Of a DNA stretch of 64,000 bases, positions 37,869 through 48,935 are shown piece by piece. The notes beneath the pieces were generated by a model. That model saw nothing but the letters and a program-made list of their open reading frames with translations. It had not been told where the DNA came from and made no database searches. Positions within the stretch are counted from its first letter, which is position 1. Each line of letters opens with the position of its first letter. The stretch spans positions 627,501 through 691,500 of the forward strand of contig NC_085882.1 in assembly GCF_035222275.1 (NCBI RefSeq), read 5' to 3'. Source of the DNA: Podospora bellae-mahoneyi (lineage: Eukaryota > Ascomycota > Sordariomycetes > Sordariales > Podosporaceae). Position numbers and translations under genes: made by a program.

Positions 37869-39060
37869 TTAGGCTGCCTCGACTTCGAGGATACTCTTGA
37901 CGGACTGTATAGGCCTCCAGATTTCGACAATGTTGAGCCCAGCGCTGGCTATCAACTCACGCCACTCTTCCTCGGACCGCTCAGCCGCGGCAAGACATGC
38001 CATCATTGTAAAATCGGATACAGTAACCCTTGAAGGCGGCTTCACGCTGCTCACCAAACTTTCATGTATCAGCAGTCTCGGATAGCCTTTCCTCACAGCA
38101 GGTGCCAAGGTTTGCAAGATCTTCTTGGCCGTCTCAGCTGGTTAGCCATGCAACAATTTGTCCCTGAAATAAAATCGGCACCCCTTTGATTTTGCCGGCT
38201 GTGGAGTGAAGAAATTGTGTAGCTGTAACTGGATGACGGGACCGACATTCACTCCATTGAGGGTACCGAGTAAATCTTGAAGGGCCAGACAGCCAGGGGC
38301 AGTCTCTGGATGCCGGGCCAGAAACTTCTTCAAATCATGACCTTGACACCGCCGATATTTACGACAAGCGGGCGAATCTTGTCGTTGTCGATCTGTGAAG
38401 GAAGGGCGAGGATGGTGTCGAAAGGGTGTATATCGACCCAGGGCGTCGGGTTGTATTTGGAGTGGCACTCCAGAGCATCGTTGAAATCTGATGTCAGGGG
38501 CGTACTTGTCCATACATGCCAGCAAATGAAAGATCCTCAACCAGAGCCTTTGCCCACGGGGTTCGCGCATATGTATACTGTGCAACTTATCTGATCAGTG
38601 ACTGGCCAGATATGTATGACACGCATCATGCGCCCTACGAGTTCACCACTCCAACATCAATGTCCGTATTCCGTATCACACTTTAAGCAAGAGGGAAATG
38701 CGAATGAGAAGCTCATCGGCACCCGTGAGTTGAGCCAATATGGAGCATGTTATGGGGGCTCCTTCACGCTCGGCCGCCCATTTTGTAAACACCCCAGCGT
38801 CGATGAGGATTTTACTGGAGTGTTGATGCTGGGGATGACCCACTTTGGTCCCAGGCGATGTCCCAAGGACATTGAATTCTCCGCAGGGCTTCGGAACGCT
38901 GCGTCTCTCGCACGCATTATTTCGGTGTTTGAGAAGTACGTGACGCCAACGCACTCAAGACTGGCCAGGAGCTGGTCTGTTGGTATCATATTGTGCTGTC
39001 GGTAAAATGTTATCTCATTTGAGGCTGTCGTCGAGTGGTAGATTGGCACGGGACCGGGTG
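37869..39060 (-). pseudogene. Decayed fungal O-methyltransferase
   Basis: Pieces of an S-adenosylmethionine-dependent O-methyltransferase appear in order on minus, in different frames. There is an N-terminal helical part (ILIDAGVFTKWAAEREGAP, LAQLTGADELLIRI), then a middle piece (KYNPTPWVDIHPFDTILALP). The SAM-binding loop follows (VVNIGG, then after a frame change QGHDLKKFLARHPE), then IQLQLHNFF. The C-terminal catalytic and dimer part is ERSEEEWRELIASAGLNIVEIW. A 1-nt loss breaks the glycine-rich loop, a TGA follows ISLLLKV, and a TAA follows KLLHG in the frame of the last part. Composition is normal, so the decay looks like ordinary frameshifts and stops rather than RIP. Such enzymes methylate phenolic secondary metabolites. 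Confidence 0.75.
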
Positions 39061-40213
39061 TATTTATCATCAACCTCACTCTCCCCCTCATTCCGATACC
39101 GCCACGCGGCCCCATGTGCAGATATCTGTGGTTAGAATAATATGGAAAGTCCAGGGATAAGCTCAAAAAAGACTGCTGCACAATACAAGTAGTTCGTCAT
39201 GGCCCCTGGTCATAGGCTTTCTTTGTGGCCCACCTGACCACTTTTATGTTGAGTACACATTGGTATAACAACCATATCCACCCCTTGCTAAGCACTGTTG
39301 TCAAGCTTTCCGTGTAGGCTGGAATCAGGATAATAGGCGAGCAAAACAGCGCCAAGCACCAATGGAGTATCGAAAGTTGTATAATCTTGTTGATGACCTG
39401 GGGCACCATTTTGATCCCGCCTGCGGTGGGCTCAGGTGAATAACATTCTGAGATCCAGATGTCCTCCCCACGCATAGCGCTCAACGTGGGTGGATATTGA
39501 GTGAGGGATTACACGAGTACACTAAGAGATTTCAGTACATGGCTTGTGTGGTGTTGGGGACTGGGGAGTGTAGTTTGCTAATCGAGCATGCTGCGCAGCG
39601 TCTGCGGTGACTTTCATAGCCCGGTTCAATCTTATCCACTCGGTCTCTCAGGGATGCGCATTATCCACGAACAGGGACACTTGACTGAGTATGAAGAATT
39701 CGTTCCAGCACATAGCCAGGTCTCCCGTCAACAGTGACGTCGGGTAAGATCTCGCGACTAAGATAGATAGCTTTGGAGGAGCGACCTGGAAGTCGGAGGA
39801 TCCACAGTATGATGGGTGTGTCCGTTGCTTCCCACTCTCTGGGCGAGAACATACCGCAAGGGCATGCTGGTAGTTTCCAGACCAAAAGTGACAAAAAAGA
39901 ACAATCAAAAACCCACAGTTTGCAGTTTCCAGTTGTTTGTTTCATTTTAGCTTCGACAGTGGGTGGGGCCTTGTTTGGGTTTCCCCCACCATACTCCGTT
40001 GCTCCTCTCGCTCTGCTCCCCCCTCTTCAAGCCTCTCTTCATCTCTCTCCAACACTGTCTACATTTCCCTAACCCCTCCACTCAATCTTCGCAACCAACC
40101 TGCTATGTGGGGTCTCGAGCTGCCACCGAAGTGTTGTGTAGTCTGTAACGTGGGTGTCAATGTGTCACGTTTATTAGCCGAAGGCCATCGCTACGTAGTA
40201 GTAACGACCTTGT
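39061..40213. other. Intergenic; pyrimidine-rich leader cut off by the TE island
   Basis: No supported gene. A minus frame at 39,197-39,484 has a hydrophobic stretch but starts with TTG and shows no family motif. From about 39,960 to 40,130 the + strand is C/T-rich and looks like a promoter and 5' leader, ending in an ATG at about 40,105. All similarity to gene-like sequence stops at 40,213, where AT-rich DNA begins. Confidence 0.4.
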
Positions 40214-40928
40214 AAAAATTATTTAGGGATAGGTATAGGCCGACTTATAATAATACTTAAGAGTAATTTCTATAACTTATTTAAACCTATTAATCTTTTA
40301 CATTATTATTATAATAATAAAAGTGGAGGTAATAAAATATTATATATGTTGAGTATTTCACTCTAATTTAAAATTTTAATTCAATATATTTAGTAGTTGT
40401 TAATATAATTGAAACTTAAATCTACTACATGAAATGTACATATATATATATATATATATATATACATTAATTGTAAGCTGAGAATGAAAATAATAACTGG
40501 AAACGAAAAATAAAATAAAGAGGTAAATAAGCATAAAAGAACCCCAAAAATTATAACAGTTCTTCTTCCTCGAATATTTCATGAACGTTACGCTTTATTT
40601 CATAGATCTCACTATATACCTCTTCATTATATCAATACCTTTTTATATTAATACTTTAATGTATTAGTTTTTTAACCTTCACAATATATTCTTTCTTTGT
40701 CTCCTTTACTTTTTAAATAATATTATATTTTCTCTCTCTTGTTAAGTTTTTTATTTACTGTACATTATGAATTTTCTCTTTTGTGTGTTTACATATTTTC
40801 ATAATATTTTTTTGCTTTACAAATAAGTTTGTTTTAGTAATCATAATACTCTTAAATACTTTTGTACTTAATTATACTGTATATAAAAGGTTAAAATAGG
40901 GATAATTAAATATAATAAATAAATTTAC
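40214..40928. other. AT-rich left part of the second TE island
   Basis: No identifiable element. Contains a (TA)n tract at about 40,438-40,464. Confidence 0.6.
40438..40464. repeat. (TA)n microsatellite
   Basis: About 13 uninterrupted TA units in AT-rich island DNA. Confidence 0.9.
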
Positions 40929-40930
40929 TA

Positions 40931-43193
40931 ACGTATATTATAAGCGAGTAACCCATATAAGCGAGTGACTCACTTCCCACTACACCGTAATAAACTATCC
41001 TCAATTATACCGCAATAATACTAGGAAGTAACTACAATTATATTAGAAACGGCTGAATCAGATAATTCCCCAGCCTCCTGGCAAGTGCACGCGTTATAGC
41101 TAAGCTTGCCGCACACACCACAGCACCGAACCTTTGTATGAGCCTCCTCTGCACCACTATTATCCCGCTGCGTTTCTTACAGTCCCTCTCTACCGACGAC
41201 CTTCTTATTTAATAGATCATGTAGATCCTATATAGTAAGTGATCCTCCGAGCCGCATACGTCTTTTCAGCTCTCCGGCACTTATTTAGTGCCTTATTGGC
41301 CTTACGGAGCGAAGCGTTCTTTAATTAAAGGAGGGTTACTTAATATATTATAGCTATCGTACCTTTAGTAAGCTAATCCATAGTAATTAATATCGAAATC
41401 GGGAAATTATTTCAATAGTTAGTAATACGAATTTTAATAAGTTTTAACTATAAATTAGCTTCTCGGGGGTTATATAATATTTAAGCAACTTGACGTCGTA
41501 GGGTATTAGCGCGTAAGGTTAAGGGTATTAATATACGAAGCTTGATATCTAGCTTAAAAAGTACCCTTTCTAGATTATACAGTATAAAGCTAACCCTTGT
41601 AAAGCTACCCTATACAATTTTTTCCGTTATAGAAGTAAAAAAGGCTTTACGGAGAATATAAAGAAACTCGAACTTACTTAAATAATTAATATATATATAT
41701 ATATATATTAGGTCTTTAATTTAATAGCCGTACGCTTATTTTAGCGGCTTGAAGTAAATAATATTACGTAACTAAATGTCACAGTTAACCCAACGGCAGG
41801 TCGCGCAGTATGTGGGGCGCGGGGCGTCCCTAGCCAATCATTAAGGAAACCAGGAGGCAGCCAATCAAGGCTGGCCAGAAGTGCTACGGCGCCAAGAGGC
41901 CTGAGCAGTCTGCAGGATGCAAGATGCTACGGGTGATCAAAGGCATAGCACGACGAGCACTTCGCAGGATGCAAAGTGCTAGGAGTGATCGGGGCCGTAG
42001 CAGGGCAAGCACCTCAGGGCCCCGAGGTCTATATATACGGAGGAACTGGCTGGTGTAGATAGACAGTTCCGCAGTATGCAATTCAAGTTGTAGTTACAAC
42101 ATCTTGTGATTACATTGAGACATCTTGTCGTACACTGTTTAGCTGTACCGAACCAGGATTATTCAGAAGCAGCCTTCAACCAGTATCCCTTTCAGAGGTT
42201 CTGGATAGGGGTTCGTCATACTAAAGGAGGTAAGAAGAGTATAAAGGTATATGAAGCGTAATAATATTATTTTATTCATAATAACGCTCGAATTTAATTA
42301 AATAATAACTTCATAATAATTAAAGTATTTAATTTAATTTAGGCTTACCGAATTAATAATTTAGTTATTATCGGTATTGATGATATATTACATAAACGGT
42401 AAATTATCTTTAATATATTAGGTAGAAAAGTAAAACTATATAGTTAAAATAATAAACGAAAAATAGTTTAATTAAAAGTATTAACTCCTTAGATTACTAT
42501 TAATTATTCATGATTATTAAGTTAAGTTAGTTTTACTTCACTAAAACCATGTGAAATTATAATTATTATACTTACGAAAATAATATTTATTATAAACCTA
42601 ATTTCGTTAAAATTATAAATATTATTATTTATAATACTATGTTTAACTTTAATATTCCGTATAAACGTAAACTACTTAATAATAACTTTTAAACCTTTAT
42701 ATTTAGCCCTCTAATAATTATATTTACGCGTAAAATATATATAGAACTATAATTAGCGTTTAATAAAGTTATATATCTGAAGCTTACCAATACAAAGCGC
42801 GTCGCGTATACGTAATAATTAGTTAACTATATCTTTTACACTACATAATTTTAATAAAGAAGCTTATATATATATAGCTTATAATATATTAAATAATAAT
42901 ATCTTTTTCGGATTAAGTAAGCTTCTTCGATTTAGGTATAGTATGGCGTTATATAGGCCAGCAATTTCGCCGACGCCTTAAAGTTTCACAATCGGCTCTA
43001 TAGATCTTAACTTCGGCTCGTTCGCTTAGATTCTTATCGTTTTAAAGCACTTGGAGGGCTAAAACTATATAGGCTTTATTTAAATTAGAAGGCATTTTGG
43101 ATGGTTAATGAAATTGTTATTAAGTGCGAAGGTGTCATGTTACGAAGGACGTGGGTCACTCGCTTATATGGGTTACTCGCTTATAATATACGT
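40931..43193 (-). mobile_element. Fot1/pogo-like DNA transposon C, interrupted by an LTR
   Basis: Flanked by TA (40,929-40,930 and 43,194-43,195). Both ends read ACGTATATTATAAGCGAGTA with 17-bp units (aagcgagtaacccatat, then aagcgagtgactcac). On minus, the transposase begins at ATG 43,095 (MPSNLNKAY, then LSERAEVKIY...RRR). The C-terminal zinc knuckle is at about 41,040-41,110 (CGVCGKLSYN-like on minus). An LTR lies inside at 41,777-42,219. Without it the element is about 1.81 kb, close to copy B (1.86 kb), its nearest relative here. RIP load is similar to copy B. Confidence 0.85.
41777..42219 (+). repeat. Solo LTR (type A) inside Fot1-like element C
   Basis: Runs from TGTCACAGTTAACCCAACGG to GGGGTTCGTCAT, with the TATA-like tatatacggaggaactggct at about 42,032. 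Flanked by the perfect 6-bp duplication actaaa (41,771-41,776 and 42,220-42,225); the intact site is visible in copy B as agctaaaggtag. It is nearly free of RIP changes and is the cleanest reference copy of the LTR family here. Confidence 0.9.
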
Positions 43194-43326
43194 TATTCTG
43201 AATCATAATTTTTATTTCTCTATTATTTTTTGTTATTATTAAACTTTATAGTTTAATTTTTATAATATCATAATTCTCATTTTTAAATAAAAACTATTAA
43301 AGGCTATGCCTCATACAGCCTGTAGG

Positions 43327-43677
43327 TGTCACGGTTTTGGTAGAAGGTGGAGAACTGGCGGACCAATAAGAACTGCACCGGGAGGGTGAGCGGGGCTTAC
43401 GGTCCAGTGGCCAGGACGGACTAATGAAATCGGGACCAGGGATTGCGACGGGGTTCACGGTCCACGGTCCACGGTCCCCAGGTCTATATATACGGAGGAA
43501 CTAGATGGGTAGCAGATAGTTCCGCAGTATGCAATTCAAGTCACATTCGTTGGTATAAAGACTCTTGTGATTGAGACAAGCCATTTGCTGTGCACTGTTT
43601 AGCTGCACCGGACCAAGATTGTCTAGAAACGCCTTCGACTAGTATCCCTTTCAGAGGTTATGGATACGGGTTCGTCA
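43327..43677 (+). repeat. Solo LTR (type B), clean copy
   Basis: Runs from TGTCACGGTTTTGGTAGAAG to GGGTTCGTCA, and includes cggtccacggtccacggtcc (a short triplication) before tatatacggaggaact. No flanking target duplication is visible, which could mean inter-element recombination or later loss. Confidence 0.8.
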
Positions 43678-43817
43678 CAATAGAATTATAATTTAATAGT
43701 GAAAAAAAAGGGAGGAAATAGACTATTAAGAGATGTCATTAACTTATAGTAAAGACACTGCGGATTATCTACAGTGCTCGTTGCACTACTCCCACGACTC
43801 CCCCGGAGCAAAGAAAG

Positions 43818-44872
43818 TTAAAAATGCGAGGCAGAACCAGTCGTCTCCATGTCTCTGGCTCTGATCATCCAATTCTTTGGTGATTCACCATCCCTATGCC
43901 ACGGTTTCTCGTGACATGGCAGAGAGATATCCATCAACAAGGCAAACAAGGGGTTTGTCAAAAACCCTCTCACTGGATCCCGATGACAGTGTTCAAAAGG
44001 TCTCTTGATACCTCCTTGCCTGAGCAGAAGGTTGATATTTGACAGCCAGAGACCAGAAGAAACAATAGAGAGAGGCGACACCAGCATCCCTCGAAAGTTT
44101 ACCTGCTCTATAAGCCTCACCACCGGCACATTTTTGATCAATTCAAGTAGCAGGAATGGTGAGCGCTCATTAAGTCTCCCACAATGATAAACTAGGTACG
44201 GGAGGTAATCCGCCTCGGGGTCCATCACTCGTGTCAGCATTCTGACGTGGAAGGAATTTCGAGCATGCGCTAGCAGGTAGCCCCAAATCTCTTCCAGGGG
44301 ACTCTCGTCAGATCGCTGGAGATAAGAGTGCAGGACGAAAAGCCCTTGAACCCTGTAGTCCTCAACGCCACCAATCTGGCTTTGCGGTACAGCCAGTCAG
44401 GCTCTTGCTTGAAGCAGGTCTCGTTGCAACACTTGATCAGCGATCGAAGACAACTTACTGCATCGAATTTTAAACAGAGCTCCAGCAGCAGGTGCGTACC
44501 CATAGTGTGATGCAAACGGTCGTTTTTGCCGTCCAAAGCATCGCGGTACATGAGTAGCCCGTTGATAGACTTCTCGGCCTCCTTGTCAGTGAAGTCTCCG
44601 ATGCCGAAAAGATACTCAAGCCAATCTTCCCGATCACTTTTGATCGCTTGATTGACGAGGCTGTCATCGTATTCAAAGGGAACATCCGTGACATTGGGAC
44701 GGGTGCGCTCGATGTCAATGATCCTGGCCATGTGTTTGTTGGCGAGAGCCAGATTGAGCTGATCTTCGGCTGACAAATAATGGGATCGGAGCAGAAGCCG
44801 GATGATGTGTTGAGCTTGCTGGGAGGAACCCAATGTACCGGTTGTCAGCATTGACTCGGTGTTGATGGCCAT
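43818..44872 (-). CDS. Hypothetical F-box-like protein, 323 aa, one intron
   Basis: Two minus-strand frames join through an 83-bp intron at 44,376-44,458: donor gtaagt, acceptor aaagccag, phase 0. Exon 1 is 44,872-44,459 and exon 2 is 44,375-43,818. The splice turns an apparent frameshift into a continuous protein (KFDA then IGGVEDYRVQGLFVLH). Residues about 20-60 (RLLLRSHYLSAEDQLNLALA, then NKHMARIIDIER) resemble an F-box helix pair. The rest is helical with repeated leucine patterns like degenerate ankyrin-type solenoids, but no repeat is clear enough to count. The start ATG at 44,872 follows a normal leader. The gene ends 141 bp from the TE island and is not RIP-mutated. Function unknown. 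Confidence 0.65.
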
Positions 44873-45365
44873 ACTGACCAGATGAGGCAGGTATATGAGA
44901 TAATATAGCGTTGATGGTGTTCTGGTGCTTTGTTGGTATGTGTGTATTGATGATAAATGAAGTTGGATGGCCTAGAAGTAAGGTCTGAAGCTGGGAGGTG
45001 GATTTCTATTACTGAAATATGCTTCTACCGATAGCATTGTTAAGTCACAAGTCCTTTCTTCATCCTGAAAGACACATGTGGCTTGTTTCCGTAATGGATA
45101 CCCAGTTTTAGAAAATGCAAATAACAGCAAGACAGTCCTGTAGGTAGAATTGTATGTCTTTGTTGTTTCTACACAATAACTTTGTCCCCGGCTATAGACA
45201 TGTCTTTTTTCTAAAACAAAGATTTGATGGCCAACAGAAACAGCGCCTGTTCCCAGCCATGCCCAAAACACCAAGCTGGCCAGGTTCTGTACAAAATGAT
45301 ATTCCGACAGGCATAATATATGCGCCGCTCGATCCATCTTTGATCAAGCAAGCCGGTCATCTTCT
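44873..45365. other. Intergenic region between two minus-strand genes
   Basis: Holds the leader of the F-box-like gene and the 3' end of the Rds1-like gene. Open frames here are short and lack family motifs. Confidence 0.6.
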
Positions 45366-46499
45366 TCAACCCGACTTGCCACGCAAGAGAGCCGTTGCAA
45401 GGGTTGCAGGCTGTTCCAAGATGACAGCTGGACCAGCAATGACCGACTCCTTTGTGGGCGCCCCCTGTCGATCCGCAACGCACGCAACGATGACCCCCTT
45501 GGTCTCAAAGTTGCGAGGGATAGTCACCCAGATCTCCTCGCGGGGCCAGTGACGCGTGTTAATGGGAACACTGATACTGGCCGTTGCATGAAAGAACACG
45601 GCATAATACTGGATGCGCTTGTTGAAGTAGGGCTGGTTACGTGGGTCGTCAAAGTGCAGACTGATCCTCGAGCCTGGCGTCAGACTCACAGTGTCCTTCC
45701 CAGCCGAAAGGGCCGGCAGCCGTTGTCGGTTGTGGGGAAATTCCGGGTTCTCACGAGGACAGCTTCCAGGGACAATGAATGCATTGGTGGAGTCCAGAAT
45801 TTCACCGGCGAAAGGGAAGATGGTGTCGGATGGACCGCCGAATGGATCTGCCTTCCAAATGTCCAGCAGCGCCCACACCTCGTGGCGGGTCTCAACCTCG
45901 GCGATGGCCAACATGGCTCCTTTGTTGAAGTCGAGCTTGGGAAGCTGCACCAGACCCGTAAGGAAGGCCATGCTGGAAATCTCAAGTACAGTCATCAGCG
46001 CCATATACCCAACGGGCTCAGTAAAGGGGAACCGGTATTGGCAACGACCGGGCTTGATGGAGGTCGGCGAGATTTGGTTCTGGAAGATGCGCAGATGGCC
46101 GGCCTCGTTATTGCGGATCTCCATCAGGCGCCTGTACGTGGTGTTGGGCATCCCCGCCTTGACGAAATCTTGTGGGGTGAAGGCCTCAATGCCTTGCTGA
46201 TAAAACTCAAAGATTAGCCATTCGGCCGACAAGAGGTTCTGCCAAACCCAGTCATCAACACCAGGGGGCCCTTTCTGGGTTGGGAAGATTGGATCCGAAA
46301 TGTTGCCTGGAAAAGGTCTATCGGTGCCCCAGTAATAATTGTAAAGATTTGACTGGCCTGGAATGGGACCGTATGTGGGATCCGCCAGTCTCTGGGCTTC
46401 TCCGGAATAATGAGGCGGTACCAGAGAAGCCGGGGCTGCTCTCACATGGTCGCAAAAGAGCGTCACTGCCCATGCCAGGAGGGGGAATTTGACGGCCAT
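45366..46499 (-). CDS. Rds1-like secreted ferritin-fold protein, 377 aa
   Basis: The start is placed at the ATG opening MAVKFPLLAWAVTLFCDHVRA, a classic signal peptide cut near residue 21; the frame stays open upstream but that part looks like leader. The ferritin-like helices carry candidate metal ligands in the expected spacing: E93/E98 (EWLIFEFY), E132 and H135 (NNEAGH), E173 and E201/H206 (EVETRH). The sequence DDWVWQNLLSAEWLIFEFYQ is the hallmark of the Rds1/stress-response ferritin-like family found in many fungi and named after fission yeast rds1. The C-terminal third is a beta-rich, Pro-rich region. Diiron chemistry is not established for the family. It is divergent from the P450 with a 743-bp shared upstream region. 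Confidence 0.85.
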   Translation of the reverse strand: MAVKFPLLAWAVTLFCDHVRAAPASLVPPHYSGEAQRLADPTYGPIPGQSNLYNYYWGTDRPFPGNISDPIFPTQKGPPGVDDWVWQNLLSAEWLIFEFYQQGIEAFTPQDFVKAGMPNTTYRRLMEIRNNEAGHLRIFQNQISPTSIKPGRCQYRFPFTEPVGYMALMTVLEISSMAFLTGLVQLPKLDFNKGAMLAIAEVETRHEVWALLDIWKADPFGGPSDTIFPFAGEILDSTNAFIVPGSCPRENPEFPHNRQRLPALSAGKDTVSLTPGSRISLHFDDPRNQPYFNKRIQYYAVFFHATASISVPINTRHWPREEIWVTIPRNFETKGVIVACVADRQGAPTKESVIAGPAVILEQPATLATALLRGKSG

Positions 46500-47242
46500 A
46501 ATGCCGAGAAGTATCGAATCTGAATATCTGAATTGATTGTTTTGGAAGAACCTGAAGGTAGGCTGGGCTGGGAAGATATTATATGAAGACAAAACGGGGG
46601 CTGATCCAAGCACGCGATCAACTTGTTTCGATGGTAAATATGACAGACTGGAGGTGGACTTTTGAGATACGAGGGCATGGAAACTACTCACGGAACGGGC
46701 CCAAGAACACCCAAGAAAATCCGGCTCAAAACCATCCGGTACGCGATTCATTCCGTCTGCGCACCGGGAGGAAGACTGCAAGTAAAACGTGCGGTAAACT
46801 AGGAACGTGGTGTTTTCACACTGAGGCTGCCTCAAAGCCACTCGCAACCGGGCGAACCTTGGGTAAGTAGTCGGTGCGATGAAAGATTCTCGGGTCGGAG
46901 TTTTGGGTAACGGTTGCAGTTGAAGAAGGAAGCAGATTTGGATGGTCCCCCATCAATTGCCGCCGGCCTTGCGTATCGCGACCGACGATGCACCGGCGTA
47001 TACCAATATTCTCTCGGATATTGCTGAAAAATTCATTGAAAACCTGGATCAAGGCGCCGTGGGTGACGACCTTCCCTTCACGGAATATCAACGGCTGACC
47101 GAGCATTCGGGACTGTCTCCAAGCTCCGGGATATTGTCGCACTACATCAAGAGAGGAGACGGTTTTCGTGAGCAATGCTTTTCTCGAACCTCTCACTCTT
47201 CTGTTGATTTATACCTACCCTGCGTTTCACCTTTCTGTTATC
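46500..47242. promoter_or_regulatory. Shared upstream region of Rds1-like and P450 genes
   Basis: 743 bp between two divergently transcribed start codons. It must contain both promoters. No TATA box or known operator stands out clearly enough to call. Confidence 0.6.
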
Positions 47243-48935
47243 ATGTTCCTGTTTGCCCTCGCAGTGGCAGCGGCTATTTGCGTGTTCCAGCTTGCTCACT
47301 CTCTCCAGAGAAAGAAATCTGTCCGACGGCGAAATGACGAAGAAGCAGCTCGGTTGGGATGCAGGCCCGCTCGCGTGATGCCCACCAAGGGGTTCTTGGG
47401 GTTCGGCCGGCTTGTTGAGAGTGTCAAGGCCACCAAGGCCGACAGAGGTCCCCAGTACGTCGTCGAGGCCATCGACCAGGAGATGGGCAAAGATGTGCAC
47501 ACCTGTGTGGTCCCGATTGCCGACTACGAGCTTATCGTGACCCGCGATCCCGCTAACGTCCAGGCCATGCTCGCCAGCAAGGCCCCCGACTGGGATGTTG
47601 GGGAGCAGAGAAATGCTAGTTGGAAACCGCTTTTTGGCTCCGGCGTCTTCACCAGTAGAGGCGAAGCCTGGAAGCACTCCCGTGCTCTGGTGCGACCTCA
47701 GTTCACCAAAGACCAGATCAACGACCTTGCTTTGATCGAGCGCCATGTCCAGCAGTTGTTCTTTGCCATTGACAGATCATACGGAGCCGGTGAGAAGGGA
47801 TGGACCGCCGGTTTCGACCTGCAGCCCCTCTTTTACAACATGACCCTGGACATCACCACCGAGCTTATTTATGGGTACTCGGTTCATTCTCAGAACCCAT
47901 CGGAGCGGGTTGAGTTGCCCGTTATCCCTGGGTATGAACCTCCCGACCGAGAGAATATCGGCACCCACATGGACGCCGGGAAGGCCTGGATAGAGACACG
48001 AGGAGCCCTGTGGAAATACCGCTGGCTGCTGCCGACCAAGGAGTTCAACGCCCACTGCGCAGCTGTGCATAAATACGCCGAGTGGTTTGTGCAGTTGAGG
48101 CTCCAGCGTGGAGACAAGTATTTGGCCGGGATTCAGTCCGAGACTGGGCTCACCTCCCCGGGTCGCTACATCCTCTTAGATGAGCTCGCAAAGCTAACAC
48201 AGGACCCCGTTGAGCTGCGCAGCCAGACACTCAACATCCTTACTGCCGGTCGAGACACCACAGCTTCCCTAATTGGATGGGTTTTCTACTTCCTGGCACG
48301 CCATCAGGATGTCTTCAACAAGCTACGAGAGCAAATTCTACAACAGTTTGGTCCATACCACCCATCCCAACCGAGCGGCATCGAGTTCAAAGAGCTGCGA
48401 GACTCCATCCCATACATCAACTCGGTCGTTAATGAGGCCCTTCGTATGGCGCCTGTCATCCCGCTCAATGAAAGAGTAGCCGTCCGGGACACGGTTTTGC
48501 CGCGGGGCGGCGGGGACGACGGCAACGACCCCATGTTTGTGCCGAAGGGAACGCAGGTCCTCATCCCAACTTACGCCATGACGAGGAGGGATGATATCTG
48601 GGGCCCTGACGTGGATCAATTCCGGCCTGAAAGGTGGGAGGAGAATGGAGGCCGCAAATTCGGCTTCGAATTCATTCCATTTGGCGGCGGTATCCGTCAG
48701 TGTTTGGGTCGTGAGTATTCGCTCCTCCCGTGGAGGTTGGCTCAGAAGAACCTGGACTGACAGAAAGACAGAACAATTTGCGCGAACGAAAACCGCATAT
48801 GTTATTGTGAGATTACTGCAGCGATACGACAAGATCGAGAACGCGCAAGAGCCAGCCGATGCCCCTATGAGGTTCCACCATACCATCGAAAACAGAAGCG
48901 GGAGCGGTGTGCAGGTCAGGCTGCACGAGGCATGA
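47243..48935 (+). CDS. CYP52-like cytochrome P450, 543 aa, one intron
   Basis: Exon 1 is 47,243-48,710 and exon 2 is 48,772-48,935; the 61-bp intron has donor gtgagt, branch actgac, acceptor gacag, phase 1. The start is the first in-frame ATG (MFLFALAVAAAICVFQLAH), giving an N-terminal membrane anchor. P450 landmarks are the I-helix AGRDTTASLIGW, the K-helix EALR, the PERW block and the heme loop FGGGIRQCLG with Cys487 as thiolate ligand. The splice restores CLGQQFARTKTAYVIVRLLQ, the ending typical of the CYP52/CYP539 clan, whose known members hydroxylate alkanes and fatty acids at the terminal carbon. The enzyme would sit on the ER membrane and need a P450 reductase. The exact family assignment is inference from motif style. 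Confidence 0.88.

Noticed and set aside
45549-46217. 222-codon + frame
   Set aside because: Antisense to the well-supported Rds1-like gene; no family motif.
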